A stretch of 58,220 nucleotides of DNA from a bacterium (lineage in GTDB: Bacteria; Joyebacterota; Joyebacteria; Joyebacterales; Joyebacteraceae). The notes under the pieces are model-generated. The model saw nothing but the letters and a program-made list of their open reading frames with translations. It had not been told where the DNA came from and made no database searches. A program made the translations under genes and the position numbers. The stretch is taken from the NCBI GenBank assembly GCA_025774245.1, contig JALGWI010000017.1, positions 1-58,220 of the forward strand, given 5' to 3'. Every line of letters starts with the position of its first letter. Positions within the stretch are counted from its first letter, which is position 1. Shown here piece after piece: positions 1 to 8,167 of the stretch.

Positions 1-1135
1 TCACTCGCTCGCTGCGGGTCGCGTGGGCCGTTCGTACTCGAGGCCGTACAGAACCGCGGCGATGTTCCTGGCAACGGTGAACGTGGACGGAAGCACATCC
101 TCGCTTCCGTCCTTCGCGTTCGACAGCACGACCACGAACCGATCGTCGTGGGTGTAGCTGTGGGCGCTGCAGAGGAACCCGTTGACGCTTCCCCCGAAGC
201 GGATGACGTCGACCTCGCGCTCGGAGGTCCCGATCGGATCCCGCGCCGCGGCGAACTCCAGAACGAAGTCGGTGTAGTCTTGCGAGAGGAGCTTCCCGTC
301 TCGCAACGCCCGATCCCACAGGTAGAGGTCGCGCACCGTGGACAAGAGGTGCCCGTACCCGTAGACGAACGACATCTCGATGAAAGGAGCGTTCTCGAAC
401 CCTCGCTCCTCATGGTAGTGCGAACCCTCGCTCCTCATGGTAGTGGTATCCGGCGGCGCGCCTCTCGATGAGCTGCGTGGTGACGTCGATCACCGTGTTC
501 TCCATGCCGGCCGGCGCGCAGATCCTCTCCTCCAGCAGATCGGCGTACGACGTGCCGCTCACCTCCTCCACGATCACTGCGAGCAGGAAGTACCCGAAGT
601 TGGAGTATCCGGCGCGGGAGCCGGGCTCGAACCAAAGGGTGTACCCGGCGATGTGTTCGAGAAGCTCGTCGCGCGAGTGGTAGACGCGCTCGATGCGCTC
701 GAGTTCCGGGACCGCCCACTCGCCCACGATGCCCGAGCTGTGCGTCAGAAGCTGCTCGATCGTGATCCTGTCGGCCGCGATGCCCTCGTAGCGCGGAAGG
801 TAATCGGCGATGGACCCGTCGAGATCGAGCGCGCCGTCCTCGACCTGCTGGAGGACGAGGATCTGCGTGAACGGTTTGCTGATCGACGCGATGCGGAACC
901 TCGTGTCGACCGCGTTCGGTACCTTGAGCTCGCGGTTGGCATCGCCGAACGCTTCCTCGTAGATGATCTCGCCGCCCTCCGCAGCGAGCACGGCACCGCT
1001 GAACATGCCCTGCCGTTCGTAGCTCCGCATCAACTCGCCGATCAGGCTCGCCGTCTCTTCGCCGACCGGGGCGGCCTGGCAACAGGCTGCGCCAGTCACC
1101 ACGAGAAGGCAGATCAGGGTCGCGTACCGCTTCAT
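1..1135 (-). pseudogene. Serine hydrolase (beta-lactamase/PBP-like), frameshifted by tandem duplication
   Basis: This would be a secreted serine hydrolase of the class C beta-lactamase family (PF00144). I chose the ATG at 1135 because GGAAGG lies 8 nt upstream and a hydrophobic signal peptide follows. S-I-S-K is at residues 84-87 and Y-S-N at 177-179. A perfect 25-bp tandem duplication at 396-445 then shifts the frame; the first frame ends soon after (stop about 410). The rest of the domain, including an F-G-G-S third-motif region, continues in another frame down to a TGA at positions 1-3. Removing one copy restores a single reading frame, so the lesion looks recent. The substrate cannot be deduced. 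Confidence 0.85.
396..445. repeat. 25-bp perfect tandem duplication
   Basis: Positions 396-420 and 421-445 are identical. The unit is not a multiple of three, so it breaks the serine hydrolase reading frame that spans it. Confidence 0.95.
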
Positions 1136-1343
1136 CCGCATGTCCTTCCGTCGGTGATCGGAGTTCCGTTGACCGTCGGGTGCCGCATCCACCACCTCAG
1201 ACTATACCACAAGCCCCGCGGTTGAATGCCCGCAGGGCGAGTGACTCTATCGGGAAGGGCACCCGCGCACACCCACGTGGTGCCTTCTGGATCGGCGGCG
1301 CGACGCGGCCGCATCGCGCACGGCTCAGACGTACCCGGGGATC

Positions 1344-1880
1344 CTAGCCCCCGACGAGCTTGTCGCGCACGCGTGCGGCCCACGCGACGACGTCGTCCCA
1401 ATCCGCGTAGCGGCCGGACTGTGGCTTCATGTTCTTGTGACGCACTCGACGAGCGAACGGCAGCCGCTGGCGTGCCGCCTCCAGCGGCCGCGCGGCTCCT
1501 CCGAACAACCCGACCTCGACCGGCTCCACCTCGGGATACGTCGCCCAGAGATCGGCGAGGCACTCCTCCGCGGCGGCCCGGTTCTCGGGCGTGTCGGCCT
1601 TTCTTGCAAGGCACACCGCAAAGAGAGCGACCGGAATCTGATCGAGCGCGGCGCGGTGCTGCTTGACGAACTCGTAGACGCCGCTGTGCAGATGACCCGC
1701 CTGGAGCGGAGTCCCCAGCACGAGCGCGCTGTACCCTCCCAGGTCGCCGACGTCGCCGGCAGCCTGGACGTCCACCGAGAACTCATCCGCGGACAGGGCT
1801 TCACCCAGCGCCGCGGCCACCGCTTCCGTGGAACCACCCCAGGCGCCGTAGGCGACGAGGACCTTGCCACTTCTGTCCAT
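1344..1880 (-). CDS. Flavodoxin-domain protein (HemG-like fold)
   Basis: This is a 178-residue FMN-binding flavodoxin-like protein. The N-terminal strand V-L-V-A-Y followed by G-G-S-T-E-A is the phosphate-binding loop, and G-G-Y-S-A-L-V-L-G-T-P with a later A-L-F-A-V-C-L fits flavodoxin_5 (PF12724), the family of menaquinone-dependent protoporphyrinogen oxidase HemG. The ATG at 1880 sits behind a strong GGAGGAGGAGG ribosome site, so longer versions are unlikely. A second, different flavodoxin is encoded at 49,355. The electron partner is unknown and a role in haem synthesis is not implied by context. Confidence 0.85.
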   Translation of the reverse strand: MDRSGKVLVAYGAWGGSTEAVAAALGEALSADEFSVDVQAAGDVGDLGGYSALVLGTPLQAGHLHSGVYEFVKQHRAALDQIPVALFAVCLARKADTPENRAAAEECLADLWATYPEVEPVEVGLFGGAARPLEAARQRLPFARRVRHKNMKPQSGRYADWDDVVAWAARVRDKLVGG

Positions 1881-2327
1881 GCTCCCTCCTCCTCCGCTCC
1901 CCGTCGCCCGCCGTGATGCAATGGACCGCGAATCGATCGCCCGCGTCAGGGTCGGTGCGGCGAGGGCTCGAGACCGGCGTTGCGCTGGCCAGCGCCGATT
2001 GCGCTCGCCGGTCGTGCGGCAGTCTTCTCCAGAAACCACATCTTCCCGCTGAACAGGAACGTCCTCTCAGTTTGACCCGCGAAGTGGGGCTCGAGTGAAA
2101 GCCGCAGCCAGCGAGCGTCGTCGTCGAAGTCTCCGGCCCCCCCGCGAACGAACGGAGCTTCTCGACGGTGGTCGGGTGCACATTCGGGAGCGCCCGCCCT
2201 CCCACAGCGTCTCGCATCCATGCCGTCGTTTGGGCGATTCAGGCCCAGCTCTCGATTCCGCGGCGGCGGGGCGAGCGTCCGGGACTGCTGGCGTGGGGCT
2301 GGCAGGGGGAGGTTGCCCCGGGGCGCG
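1881..2327 (-). other. Gene-poor stretch with a possible decayed ORF
   Basis: No intact gene is evident. On the minus strand a frame starting near 2217 (L-P-N-V-H-P-T-T-V-E-K-L-R) would join a second frame (G-D-F-D-D-D-A-R-W-L, then F-L-F-S-G-K-M-W-F-L-E) if one base of the C7 run at 2137-2143 were removed. That would give a small protein ending about 1946. It has protein-like composition but I do not recognise it. It lies directly downstream of the first copy of the promoter/leader element. Confidence 0.3.
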
Positions 2328-2421
2328 AAAAAGCCGTGGAACCCCGTCCTCGCGGCGAGTCGGGTGTCTCACGGCTGCGTCTTCAAGATCTTGGCCTCGC
2401 CCGAGGCGAAGGACCGCTCTC
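2328..2421 (-). ncRNA. Putative ~94-nt structured RNA, copy 1
   Basis: This is the transcribed part of a three-copy element. It begins about 7 nt after a promoter -10 box and holds a small hairpin (UCGCC/GGCGA). A larger hairpin follows, with arms GCCGUG and CACGGC at 2370-2375 and 2333-2338, then five U residues at 2332-2328, which is an intrinsic terminator layout. Inside the large hairpin the segment CUCG-CCG-CGAG can form its own stem. The copies at 6111 and 43551 have the same length and arm order with changed bases. Confidence 0.6.
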
Positions 2422-2427
2422 ACTCCC

Positions 2428-2457
2428 ATCATACCTGACGGGGGCTCATCATGTCAA
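2428..2457 (-). promoter_or_regulatory. Sigma70-type promoter of leader copy 1
   Basis: TTGACA at 2457-2452 and TATGAT at 2433-2428 are separated by 18 bp and read leftward into the structured leader. The layout matches the other two copies exactly. Confidence 0.75.
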
Positions 2458-2485
2458 GGCCCACTCTGCCTTCGATCCGGGGGCC

Positions 2486-2977
2486 CTACTTCCGCCCGTA
2501 CAGCGCCTTGATGGTGCTCCACGTGGTCGGCAGGCCGCCGTCCGGCACGGCCGTGCTGGTGCCTCCTCCGATCGACCAGAACTGGTACGTGCAGTCGAGG
2601 CAGTTGATGCCCGTGTAGTCGGCCGAGAACCACCCGATCCACTCAGTCTCGGAGAGGATCACGCCCGAGAGCGTGTAGGTCTCCCCGCACATGCCGCCCA
2701 CCGCTGCCGTCGCTGTGAACTGGAGGGCCCCGCAGTCGATCGTGCCCAGGAGCATGGGGAGCGGCCCCGGACCGGGCGTCACGGAGATCTCGCCGTTCCC
2801 GAGATCCTGGATGATCCAGGTGGAGACCGCCCAGTCGATGATGCCGAAGGCGCAGGAGTACTGCACGATGGGCACGGACTCGTAGTACCCCGGCATGAGG
2901 CACTGCGCGGACGCCTGGGGCGCGATGACCCCTCCCAGGATCGCGAGTGCGCAAAGGACTCGAAGGAGCGATGTCAT
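2486..2977 (-). CDS. Secreted protein with C-terminal W-x-x-I-K-A-L-Y motif
   Basis: This 163-residue protein has a clear signal peptide (M-T-S-L-L-R, hydrophobic run, cleavage near A-S-A-Q at 22-25). The mature part is hydrophobic and polar beta-rich sequence with several Cys residues (about seven), suggesting disulfides outside the cytoplasm. It ends T-T-W-S-T-I-K-A-L-Y-G-R-K, one of six proteins here with this tail. I recognise no catalytic motif. It may be a surface or matrix protein delivered by a sorting system that reads the tail; that is inference. Confidence 0.75.
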   Translation of the reverse strand: MTSLLRVLCALAILGGVIAPQASAQCLMPGYYESVPIVQYSCAFGIIDWAVSTWIIQDLGNGEISVTPGPGPLPMLLGTIDCGALQFTATAAVGGMCGETYTLSGVILSETEWIGWFSADYTGINCLDCTYQFWSIGGGTSTAVPDGGLPTTWSTIKALYGRK

Positions 2978-3014
2978 GTGACCTCCTCGTGTTGTCGGCT
3001 GATTGAAACGCTGG

Positions 3015-3530
3015 TCACCGCGGCCATTCGTCAGCGGACTCCGTGAGGAGGACGCCCGCTCCCGAAAGCCGCTTCTCCATGATCACGACGTCCCGGTCCG
3101 TGAAGGGACCGCCGGTCGGACGCCTCCTGCCTGCGACCGCCATCCCCATCGACTCGTAGAAGGGGACGGTGCCCGGCGTGGTGCCGAGGAGCATGCGGTC
3201 GGACCCCGCCTCTCGGATGGCGGACTCGGCGGCGGCGAAGAGCTCCGACCCGATACCCTGACCGTGCCGCGACGGCTCCACGTAGAGCTTCGTCACCTCG
3301 CTGCCCCCGACCGACACCATGCCCGCCAGCGTCCCGTCCACGCAGGCCACGAGGTAGAGCTCCTCGCGGGACTCGGCACGCACAGTCTCCTCCGAGCCTC
3401 GTTTCTGAAGCAGGAACGCCGCCTGCTCCGGCGTGTACCGCTCGCGCTCGGCGAGCCACCTGTAGCAGCTGCAGAGCACTTCGCTCACCGCCGCGGCGTC
3501 CTCGTTCTCCATTCTCCTGATCTGCACCAT
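3015..3530 (-). CDS. GNAT family N-acetyltransferase
   Basis: This 171-residue protein carries the acetyl-CoA-binding core of the GNAT superfamily: K-L-Y-V-E-P followed by R-H-G-Q-G-I-G-S-E-L (about residues 81-97), the Q/R-x-x-G-x-G/A loop that grips the pyrophosphate. The later P-F-Y-E-S-M-G-M is the usual strand before the C-terminal end. The ATG at 3530 begins the M-V-Q-I-R-R-M start common to this family. The neighbour at 3547 lies 16 nt upstream, so the two may be co-transcribed. The acceptor substrate is unknown. Confidence 0.85.
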   Translation of the reverse strand: MVQIRRMENEDAAAVSEVLCSCYRWLAERERYTPEQAAFLLQKRGSEETVRAESREELYLVACVDGTLAGMVSVGGSEVTKLYVEPSRHGQGIGSELFAAAESAIREAGSDRMLLGTTPGTVPFYESMGMAVAGRRRPTGGPFTDRDVVIMEKRLSGAGVLLTESADEWPR

Positions 3531-3546
3531 CGTTCCGCGGTCGCTC

Positions 3547-3858
3547 CTATTCGATTCGCTCGATCTTGAAGATGACGGGCCTGAACCAGTCGGTGCATCC
3601 TGCGATCTCGACGCCCTTCTTGCGCATGCCCGGCATGTCGCCTCCCGATGCCACGCGAGCGATGACGTGTCGGATGTCCGCCCACGCCCAGGGGCAGAAG
3701 CCGTCGGGCGGACCGAAGAGCTCGTCCACGATGAACTCCTGCCCATCCTCGAACCCCTCGCACGCCTCCATGCCGGCGTACTCGTCGTCGATGAACTCCG
3801 AGATGAGTTCCTTGTCGAGCGACCGTCTGAGGACCGTGATCCTGCACTTCGAGAACAA
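3547..3858 (-). CDS. TIGR04076 family small protein
   Basis: This 103-residue protein has the features I associate with the TIGR04076 family: an N-terminal K-C-R-I-T-V strand, a central C-P-W-A-W segment, and a C-terminal D-G/D-W-F-R-P-V-I-F-K-I. The conserved Cys residues (K-C-R, A-C-E, F-C-P-W, G-C-T-D) hint at metal or redox chemistry, but no function is established. It is 16 nt upstream of the GNAT gene and reads the same way. Confidence 0.7.
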   Translation of the reverse strand: MFSKCRITVLRRSLDKELISEFIDDEYAGMEACEGFEDGQEFIVDELFGPPDGFCPWAWADIRHVIARVASGGDMPGMRKKGVEIAGCTDWFRPVIFKIERIE

Positions 3859-3897
3859 GAGAGACGTCCCTCCTCTCTGACGCTGCCCGGACGCGGG

Positions 3898-4755
3898 CTA
3901 GTGAGCGATGGACTCCGGCATCTTGATGTCCACATCGCCAATCGCGATTCGCCAGGCGCTCTCGAGCGCCAGCTCGAACGAGTCCCCCAACGGCGCGCTC
4001 TCTTCAAGATCGAGGTCCGTCGGCGTCGCCGCTAGCGCGCTTCGCGGCGTCAGCCATTTCGCGTGCCAGACACCCGCGGCACTTCTGAAGACCGCCTCGG
4101 GACGCGGAAGCGCGAACCGCACGCTGGCCAGGGCAAACAGAAAACGCGCGTGGATCGGCGCGAGTCCCCCTGGACGCGACATCGAGAGCTGGTGGATGCA
4201 CGACTCGCTCTCGGGCACGCTCGCGTCGACCGACACCGTGTGGACGATCAGGATATCCTCGCCGCTTCGGACCTCCGGGATCGCGGGCCGAGGGGTGGCC
4301 GTCAGGTTCTCCCCGCGCAGCGCAGCGACGAGCGCGAGCTTCCTCGCACGATCCATGAGGGACGCGTACTCCTCGACCCGGTCGAGATCGAAGAACGTCT
4401 TAACGAAGGCCCTGTCGCGCTCGGACAGTTCCTCACGCTCGGGGTCCTCTCTCTCGACGGCGGCTCGTCTCTGTCCGAACCTCTTCTTCTGCCGGATCTT
4501 CCGACGGAGACGAGCGATCTCCTCGGCGATCACCTTCTCGTCCGGCCAGACGCTGAACAGCAGGAGCAGCCCGATGGTCGCGTCCTGCAACTGATTCCCC
4601 AGGGGCGAGCAGGTGACGACCATCTCGCCGTTGCGAGTGACCTTGCCACACATGACTCCGTCGACCTCGAGGAAGATGGACCCTTCGATGTCGGCGAAGA
4701 GCCCCACCCGGACATCGTCGAGCTCCTCCTGTCGCCGCTTCCGGAACGGACCCAT
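3898..4755 (-). CDS. Hypothetical protein, 285 residues
   Basis: I do not recognise this protein. It has no signal peptide. The N-terminal part (about 15-90) is beta-rich with hydrophobic strands such as G-L-F-A-D-I-E-G-S. The middle (about 85-140) is a highly charged helical region rich in Arg, Lys and Glu, probably coiled coil (R-L-R-R-K-I-R-Q-K-K-R). The rest is mixed alpha/beta. An AGGAG site precedes the ATG at 4755. It is probably cytoplasmic. Confidence 0.6.
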   Translation of the reverse strand: MGPFRKRRQEELDDVRVGLFADIEGSIFLEVDGVMCGKVTRNGEMVVTCSPLGNQLQDATIGLLLLFSVWPDEKVIAEEIARLRRKIRQKKRFGQRRAAVEREDPEREELSERDRAFVKTFFDLDRVEEYASLMDRARKLALVAALRGENLTATPRPAIPEVRSGEDILIVHTVSVDASVPESESCIHQLSMSRPGGLAPIHARFLFALASVRFALPRPEAVFRSAAGVWHAKWLTPRSALAATPTDLDLEESAPLGDSFELALESAWRIAIGDVDIKMPESIAH

Positions 4756-4825
4756 CGCGAGCTCCTATCGGTCGCGCGCTTCGCTCCCGGAACGCCGTCT
4801 CTCAGTGCGAAGGCCGCCCCGGACC

Positions 4826-6091
4826 CTATCGGTAGATCGCCTTGAGCTTCCCCCAGGTCGTTGCGCTCACGTTGCTCGCCCCGCACCCGACGTTGCGGCA
4901 ACCGATGAGCACGCCGCACGCGTTCCCCTCGGGCGCACAGGGCGACTCGACATCGATCGAGTACGGAAGATCCGGGTTCTGTTCGCCGCAGAAGAGAGGA
5001 TCGCCGGAGAAGTTACCGTCGACCGCCTCCTGCCCCTCGATACAGCCCACCCAGTCCCCGCCCTCGTTGCCGTACACGTTCGTGCACGAGAGGAACGCCT
5101 GCCCGCCGACGGAGCACGTGACCGCCTCGTCGTCGATCCCGAAGGCGAGAATCGACCTGTAGATTTCGATATCGGTCCCGTGCGCGTGGACACTGCTCCC
5201 GCGCATCGCCTCGTTCCCGACGAGTGTGCAGCCGGCGAGGACCGCAGATACGCTGTTGAAGACCCTGAGCACACCGCCACAGTAGTAGGCGTCGTTGCCG
5301 GCGAAGAGACAACCGTCGACCGAGATGCCGACGTTGACGGCCTGCAGCGCCCCGCCGGAGCCACCGCAGTCGTTCCCCACGAAGTCGCAGTCCCAGAACT
5401 CCACAACGGCGCGTGTCAATGCCCCGCCGCCCCGAACTCCGTAGGAGCTGCATCCGCCACCGCTCTCCCCGGCGTAGTTGCCCTCGAAGACGCATTGCTT
5501 GAAGACCGGCGTGCACAGCTCGCCGAGACCGCAGGTGCTGTAGGCCCCGCCGCCGGCGGCGTGCAAGCTCGAGTTCTCGATGAACCTGCAGCGACGGAAG
5601 AACGGCACTCCAGAGGTCCCACAGTGGACACCGCCCCCGTAGCTCACGGACTCGTTCTTCAGGAAGACGCAGTCGATGACCTTGGGCCCGTCGAGCGAGT
5701 CGTCGCAGTAGAGGCCGCCGCCGATGTGCGAGTGCCTGCCGGACCCGGCGTAGGTCGCGAACCCTCCCGTCATCGTGAATCCCTGGATCACGGTCTGGCC
5801 GTCGGCGCCCTCACACCACATGACGCGGCCTTCCTGCTGTGCGTCGATCGTGACGCAGAGCGGGTCGCCCATCTCGCTCCGAAGCCACACGCCCGTCTTC
5901 ATCCCAATGTCGTGCTCGGCGTAGACGCCGCACGCGACGAGAACCGTGTCGCCCGCGGACGCCGCGTCGAGCCCTTCCTGAATGGTCGGTTGATCGTCGG
6001 GAACGTGGATGGTCACCGCCGCGCCCAGGGCTGGCGCGAGGACAAGAAGAGCGACGGCGATCCCGTTCCTCAACGGCGAGTCTCGCCTCAC
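4826..6091 (-). CDS. Secreted right-handed beta-helix protein with C-terminal sorting-like motif
   Basis: This 421-residue protein starts at GTG 6091, set by GAGGAGG 5 nt upstream. A signal peptide is followed by V-P-D-D-Q-P-T-I-Q-E-G-L and G-D-T-V-L-V-A-C-G-V-Y, the classic entry to parallel beta-helix (PbH1) domains. Repeated G-G-G/N-x-A and C-x-F-x-x-N turns run through about residues 80-350. It ends T-T-W-G-K-L-K-A-I-Y-R. Such proteins are usually extracellular and bind or cleave polysaccharide, but catalytic residues cannot be assigned. The second copy of the promoter/leader element ends 20 nt before the start codon, so attenuation is possible. Confidence 0.85.
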   Translation of the reverse strand: MRRDSPLRNGIAVALLVLAPALGAAVTIHVPDDQPTIQEGLDAASAGDTVLVACGVYAEHDIGMKTGVWLRSEMGDPLCVTIDAQQEGRVMWCEGADGQTVIQGFTMTGGFATYAGSGRHSHIGGGLYCDDSLDGPKVIDCVFLKNESVSYGGGVHCGTSGVPFFRRCRFIENSSLHAAGGGAYSTCGLGELCTPVFKQCVFEGNYAGESGGGCSSYGVRGGGALTRAVVEFWDCDFVGNDCGGSGGALQAVNVGISVDGCLFAGNDAYYCGGVLRVFNSVSAVLAGCTLVGNEAMRGSSVHAHGTDIEIYRSILAFGIDDEAVTCSVGGQAFLSCTNVYGNEGGDWVGCIEGQEAVDGNFSGDPLFCGEQNPDLPYSIDVESPCAPEGNACGVLIGCRNVGCGASNVSATTWGKLKAIYR

Positions 6092-6110
6092 TGGTACCTC
6101 CTCGGAACGC

Positions 6111-6206
6111 AAAGAGCCGCGGAACCCCCTCCACCTCGCGGCGAGTCCGGTGTCCACGGCTTCATCTGCGTCGTCGCGGTCTCGCCGAAGGCGTAAGCCC
6201 GCTCTC
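6111..6206 (-). ncRNA. Putative ~96-nt structured RNA or attenuating leader, copy 2
   Basis: It begins about 7 nt after a TATGAT box. The small hairpin is CGCC-UUC-GGCG. The large hairpin pairs 6154-6160 with 6116-6122 (GCCGUGG with CCGCGGC, using one G-U pair), and a U-rich tail follows at 6115-6111. The inner CACC/GGUG and CUCG/CGAG stems are present. The beta-helix gene starts 20 nt further on, so here the element could act as a 5' leader. Confidence 0.6.
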
Positions 6207-6212
6207 ACTCAC

Positions 6213-6242
6213 ATCATACCTGAGTGGGACTCGGTACGTCAA
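6213..6242 (-). promoter_or_regulatory. Sigma70-type promoter of leader copy 2
   Basis: TTGACG at 6242-6237 and TATGAT at 6218-6213 are 18 bp apart and direct transcription into the leader and the beta-helix gene. Confidence 0.75.
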
Positions 6243-6259
6243 GGCCCGCCCCCATCATC

Positions 6260-6859
6260 TCAGATGGCGCCCGTTTCGTCTTCCTTCTCGCTCCCGCTCG
6301 ACTCCGGGCAGCACGGCGCCTCTCCCGTCCCGCAGTCGACGGCCGCCGGGCAGCACGCGCCGGCGGAGTCGCGCGCCAGCAGTCCCGAAGCGGCGACGAG
6401 ACCGGCCCTCACAATCAACCGCGCGGGAACGACCTCGTAGGTCGTTCCGTCGACCGACACTGTCCGGCATTCCACCTCGTCATCGAGCCCCGGGCAACAC
6501 GCTCCACAGAGGCTCGCCCCCACCTCGGCCCCCAACCACTCCTCCAGGGGTCGGTCCTCTATCCAGATCCGGTTCGACTGCATGATGTCCGCCGCGCATT
6601 CCTCTGAACTCAGGGCCACCTCCGCTGCGGCGACCTCGATCCCGAGCGGGCGGAGAGCCTCCCGCAGGCTCGCGACCGCGGCGCGGAACTCCTCCTCCGT
6701 GCCGCCGCACCGAGAGCACGTGCTCCCGTCCTCCCTCACGAGGCGCTGCCAGCGGACCGTCATGGTCACGTCCGCGCCCGCCCCTCCTTCCTCAGAGGGG
6801 TTGGAGCCGCACCCAGCCAGAACCAGGACAACGCAGACTGCGAGCGAGCACCACTTCAC
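6260..6859 (-). CDS. DUF2703 domain lipoprotein
   Basis: The protein has 199 residues. The first 17 form a lipoprotein signal ending in L-A-G-C. The body matches the DUF2703 pattern as I know it: V-R-W-Q-R-L, T-C-S-R-C-G-G-T, S-N-R-I-W-I-E-D-R-P-L-E-E-W-L-G-A, S-L-C-G-A-C-C, and C-R-T followed by Y-E-V-V-P. The Cys pairs suggest thiol or metal chemistry at the membrane. The function of this domain is unknown. The Cys-rich C-terminus (A-C-C-P, P-C-C-P) extends past the usual domain. Confidence 0.75.
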   Translation of the reverse strand: MKWCSLAVCVVLVLAGCGSNPSEEGGAGADVTMTVRWQRLVREDGSTCSRCGGTEEEFRAAVASLREALRPLGIEVAAAEVALSSEECAADIMQSNRIWIEDRPLEEWLGAEVGASLCGACCPGLDDEVECRTVSVDGTTYEVVPARLIVRAGLVAASGLLARDSAGACCPAAVDCGTGEAPCCPESSGSEKEDETGAI

Positions 6860-6948
6860 CTGTTCACCTCCCTGTGGGTTGTCATGCGTGCACCCGTCGT
6901 CGGATGCCTGTGACGTTCCTCAGACGAAAACCGCGGGCACGCGCCAGG

Positions 6949-7188
6949 CTACATGTGATACCGCTCGTACAGCTCGATCCGCACGGGACACCGGCAGACG
7001 TACCCGCCGGTCACCCCCTCCAGATAGGGGCACTCCCGCTGCCGGTCCGTATGGATGAACAGCGCGCCCCCGTTCTCTCGCTTCTCGACGGGACAGACGG
7101 AACCCGGAGCGTCCGAGAGGCACCGGAACTTGATCGGACACTCCGCCGCCCCACTGATACTGCTCTCACTGATGTCAAGCTGTGCCAT
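6949..7188 (-). CDS. Small Cys-rich protein, 79 residues
   Basis: I do not recognise this protein. It has seven Cys residues in C-P-I, R-C-L, C-P-V, C-P-Y-L and V-C-R-C-P-V contexts, so it may bind zinc or an Fe-S cluster. There is no signal peptide. GGAGGAGATCCC precedes the ATG at 7188. It stands alone between DUF2703 and alpha/beta-hydrolase genes. Confidence 0.6.
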   Translation of the reverse strand: MAQLDISESSISGAAECPIKFRCLSDAPGSVCPVEKRENGGALFIHTDRQRECPYLEGVTGGYVCRCPVRIELYERYHM

Positions 7189-7233
7189 GGGATCTCCTCC
7201 GCACCGTGTACACCTCGCCCCGCTAAGGGCGCG

Positions 7234-8106
7234 TCACTGCATGAAACCGAGCGACGCCAGGAACTCCTCCATCCGTGCCGTGGCATCGGACTGAATCGCG
7301 GGGTCCGGCTTCGGCACGCCGTCGTCCGCAGTTCCGGCGGGCGTGAAGAGGTGGCCGTATCCCTCGTACACCTTGAGTTCGCAGACGTTACCCGCGGCCC
7401 GCATGCGCTCGCAGAACCGCTCCGCGCCGGCGAGCGGTGTCACCGTGTCGACGTCTCCCTGCACGATCAGTGTCGGCGGGAGCCCCGGTCGCACATGCTC
7501 ATCGGGTGAGACCTCGCGGGCTCGAGCCCGGTCGCCGAGAAGCTCCTGGAACCACCCGTCTCCCACGAGAGAGACCGCGGGCGATTCGAGCAGGAGGGCA
7601 TCGGGGGCGCTGCTGAACGGTGAGTCAGGCTCCTCATCGTCGAAGATCGCCGCGCCTGTCGCCAGGTGTCCTCCCGCCGACCAGCCGTACGCGGCGATCC
7701 GCTCCGGGTCGACACCGAGCGTGTCAGCATTGGCGCGCATCCATCGGATGGCGTCGCGCGCGTCGGCCATGGCCTCGAGCGGCGTGATGTTCGCGTGATT
7801 CGAGAGGCGGTACTGCACCGCGACACCTACCATCCCCTTATCGGCGAAGCGTCTGGCGGTCGAGAACGCCCACTCGACTCGACCGATGTTCCAGCCACCG
7901 CCGTGGAAGACGGCGAGGGCCGCGCCTGGAGTGGTCGTCTCGACTGCAGGCGGAAACACGTACACCGCGAGCTCGACGCTGTCGTGCACGGCGTACACGT
8001 ACCGGACCGGACCCTGCGGAGCTTGCTCCTCGACGGCTCTCGCTGCCGGCACCAGCCAGAGGACCGCGAGGGCGACCACGAGCAGGGTGACTGCTTGTCT
8101 TCTCAG
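7234..8106 (-). CDS. Secreted alpha/beta hydrolase (carboxylesterase-like)
   Basis: This is an alpha/beta-hydrolase fold enzyme of the esterase/lipase (HSL-like, PF07859) type. H-G-G-G-W forms the oxyanion loop, G-W-S-A-G-G-H carries the nucleophile Ser, Q-G-D-V-D-T-V supplies the acid Asp, and G-Y-G-H-L-F supplies the His. A signal peptide (V-T-L-L-V-V-A-L-A-V) shows export. The start is uncertain: AGGAGA lies 6 nt before a CTG at 8106, which I prefer; an ATG at 8166 is also in frame but lacks a ribosome site. The ester substrate is unknown. Confidence 0.8.
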   Translation of the reverse strand: MRRQAVTLLVVALAVLWLVPAARAVEEQAPQGPVRYVYAVHDSVELAVYVFPPAVETTTPGAALAVFHGGGWNIGRVEWAFSTARRFADKGMVGVAVQYRLSNHANITPLEAMADARDAIRWMRANADTLGVDPERIAAYGWSAGGHLATGAAIFDDEEPDSPFSSAPDALLLESPAVSLVGDGWFQELLGDRARAREVSPDEHVRPGLPPTLIVQGDVDTVTPLAGAERFCERMRAAGNVCELKVYEGYGHLFTPAGTADDGVPKPDPAIQSDATARMEEFLASLGFMQ

Positions 8107-8167
8107 AACGTATCTCCTGTGGTCGCGGGCGCACCCTGCCGCCCCGACGCCCGCAACGCGCCCCACC

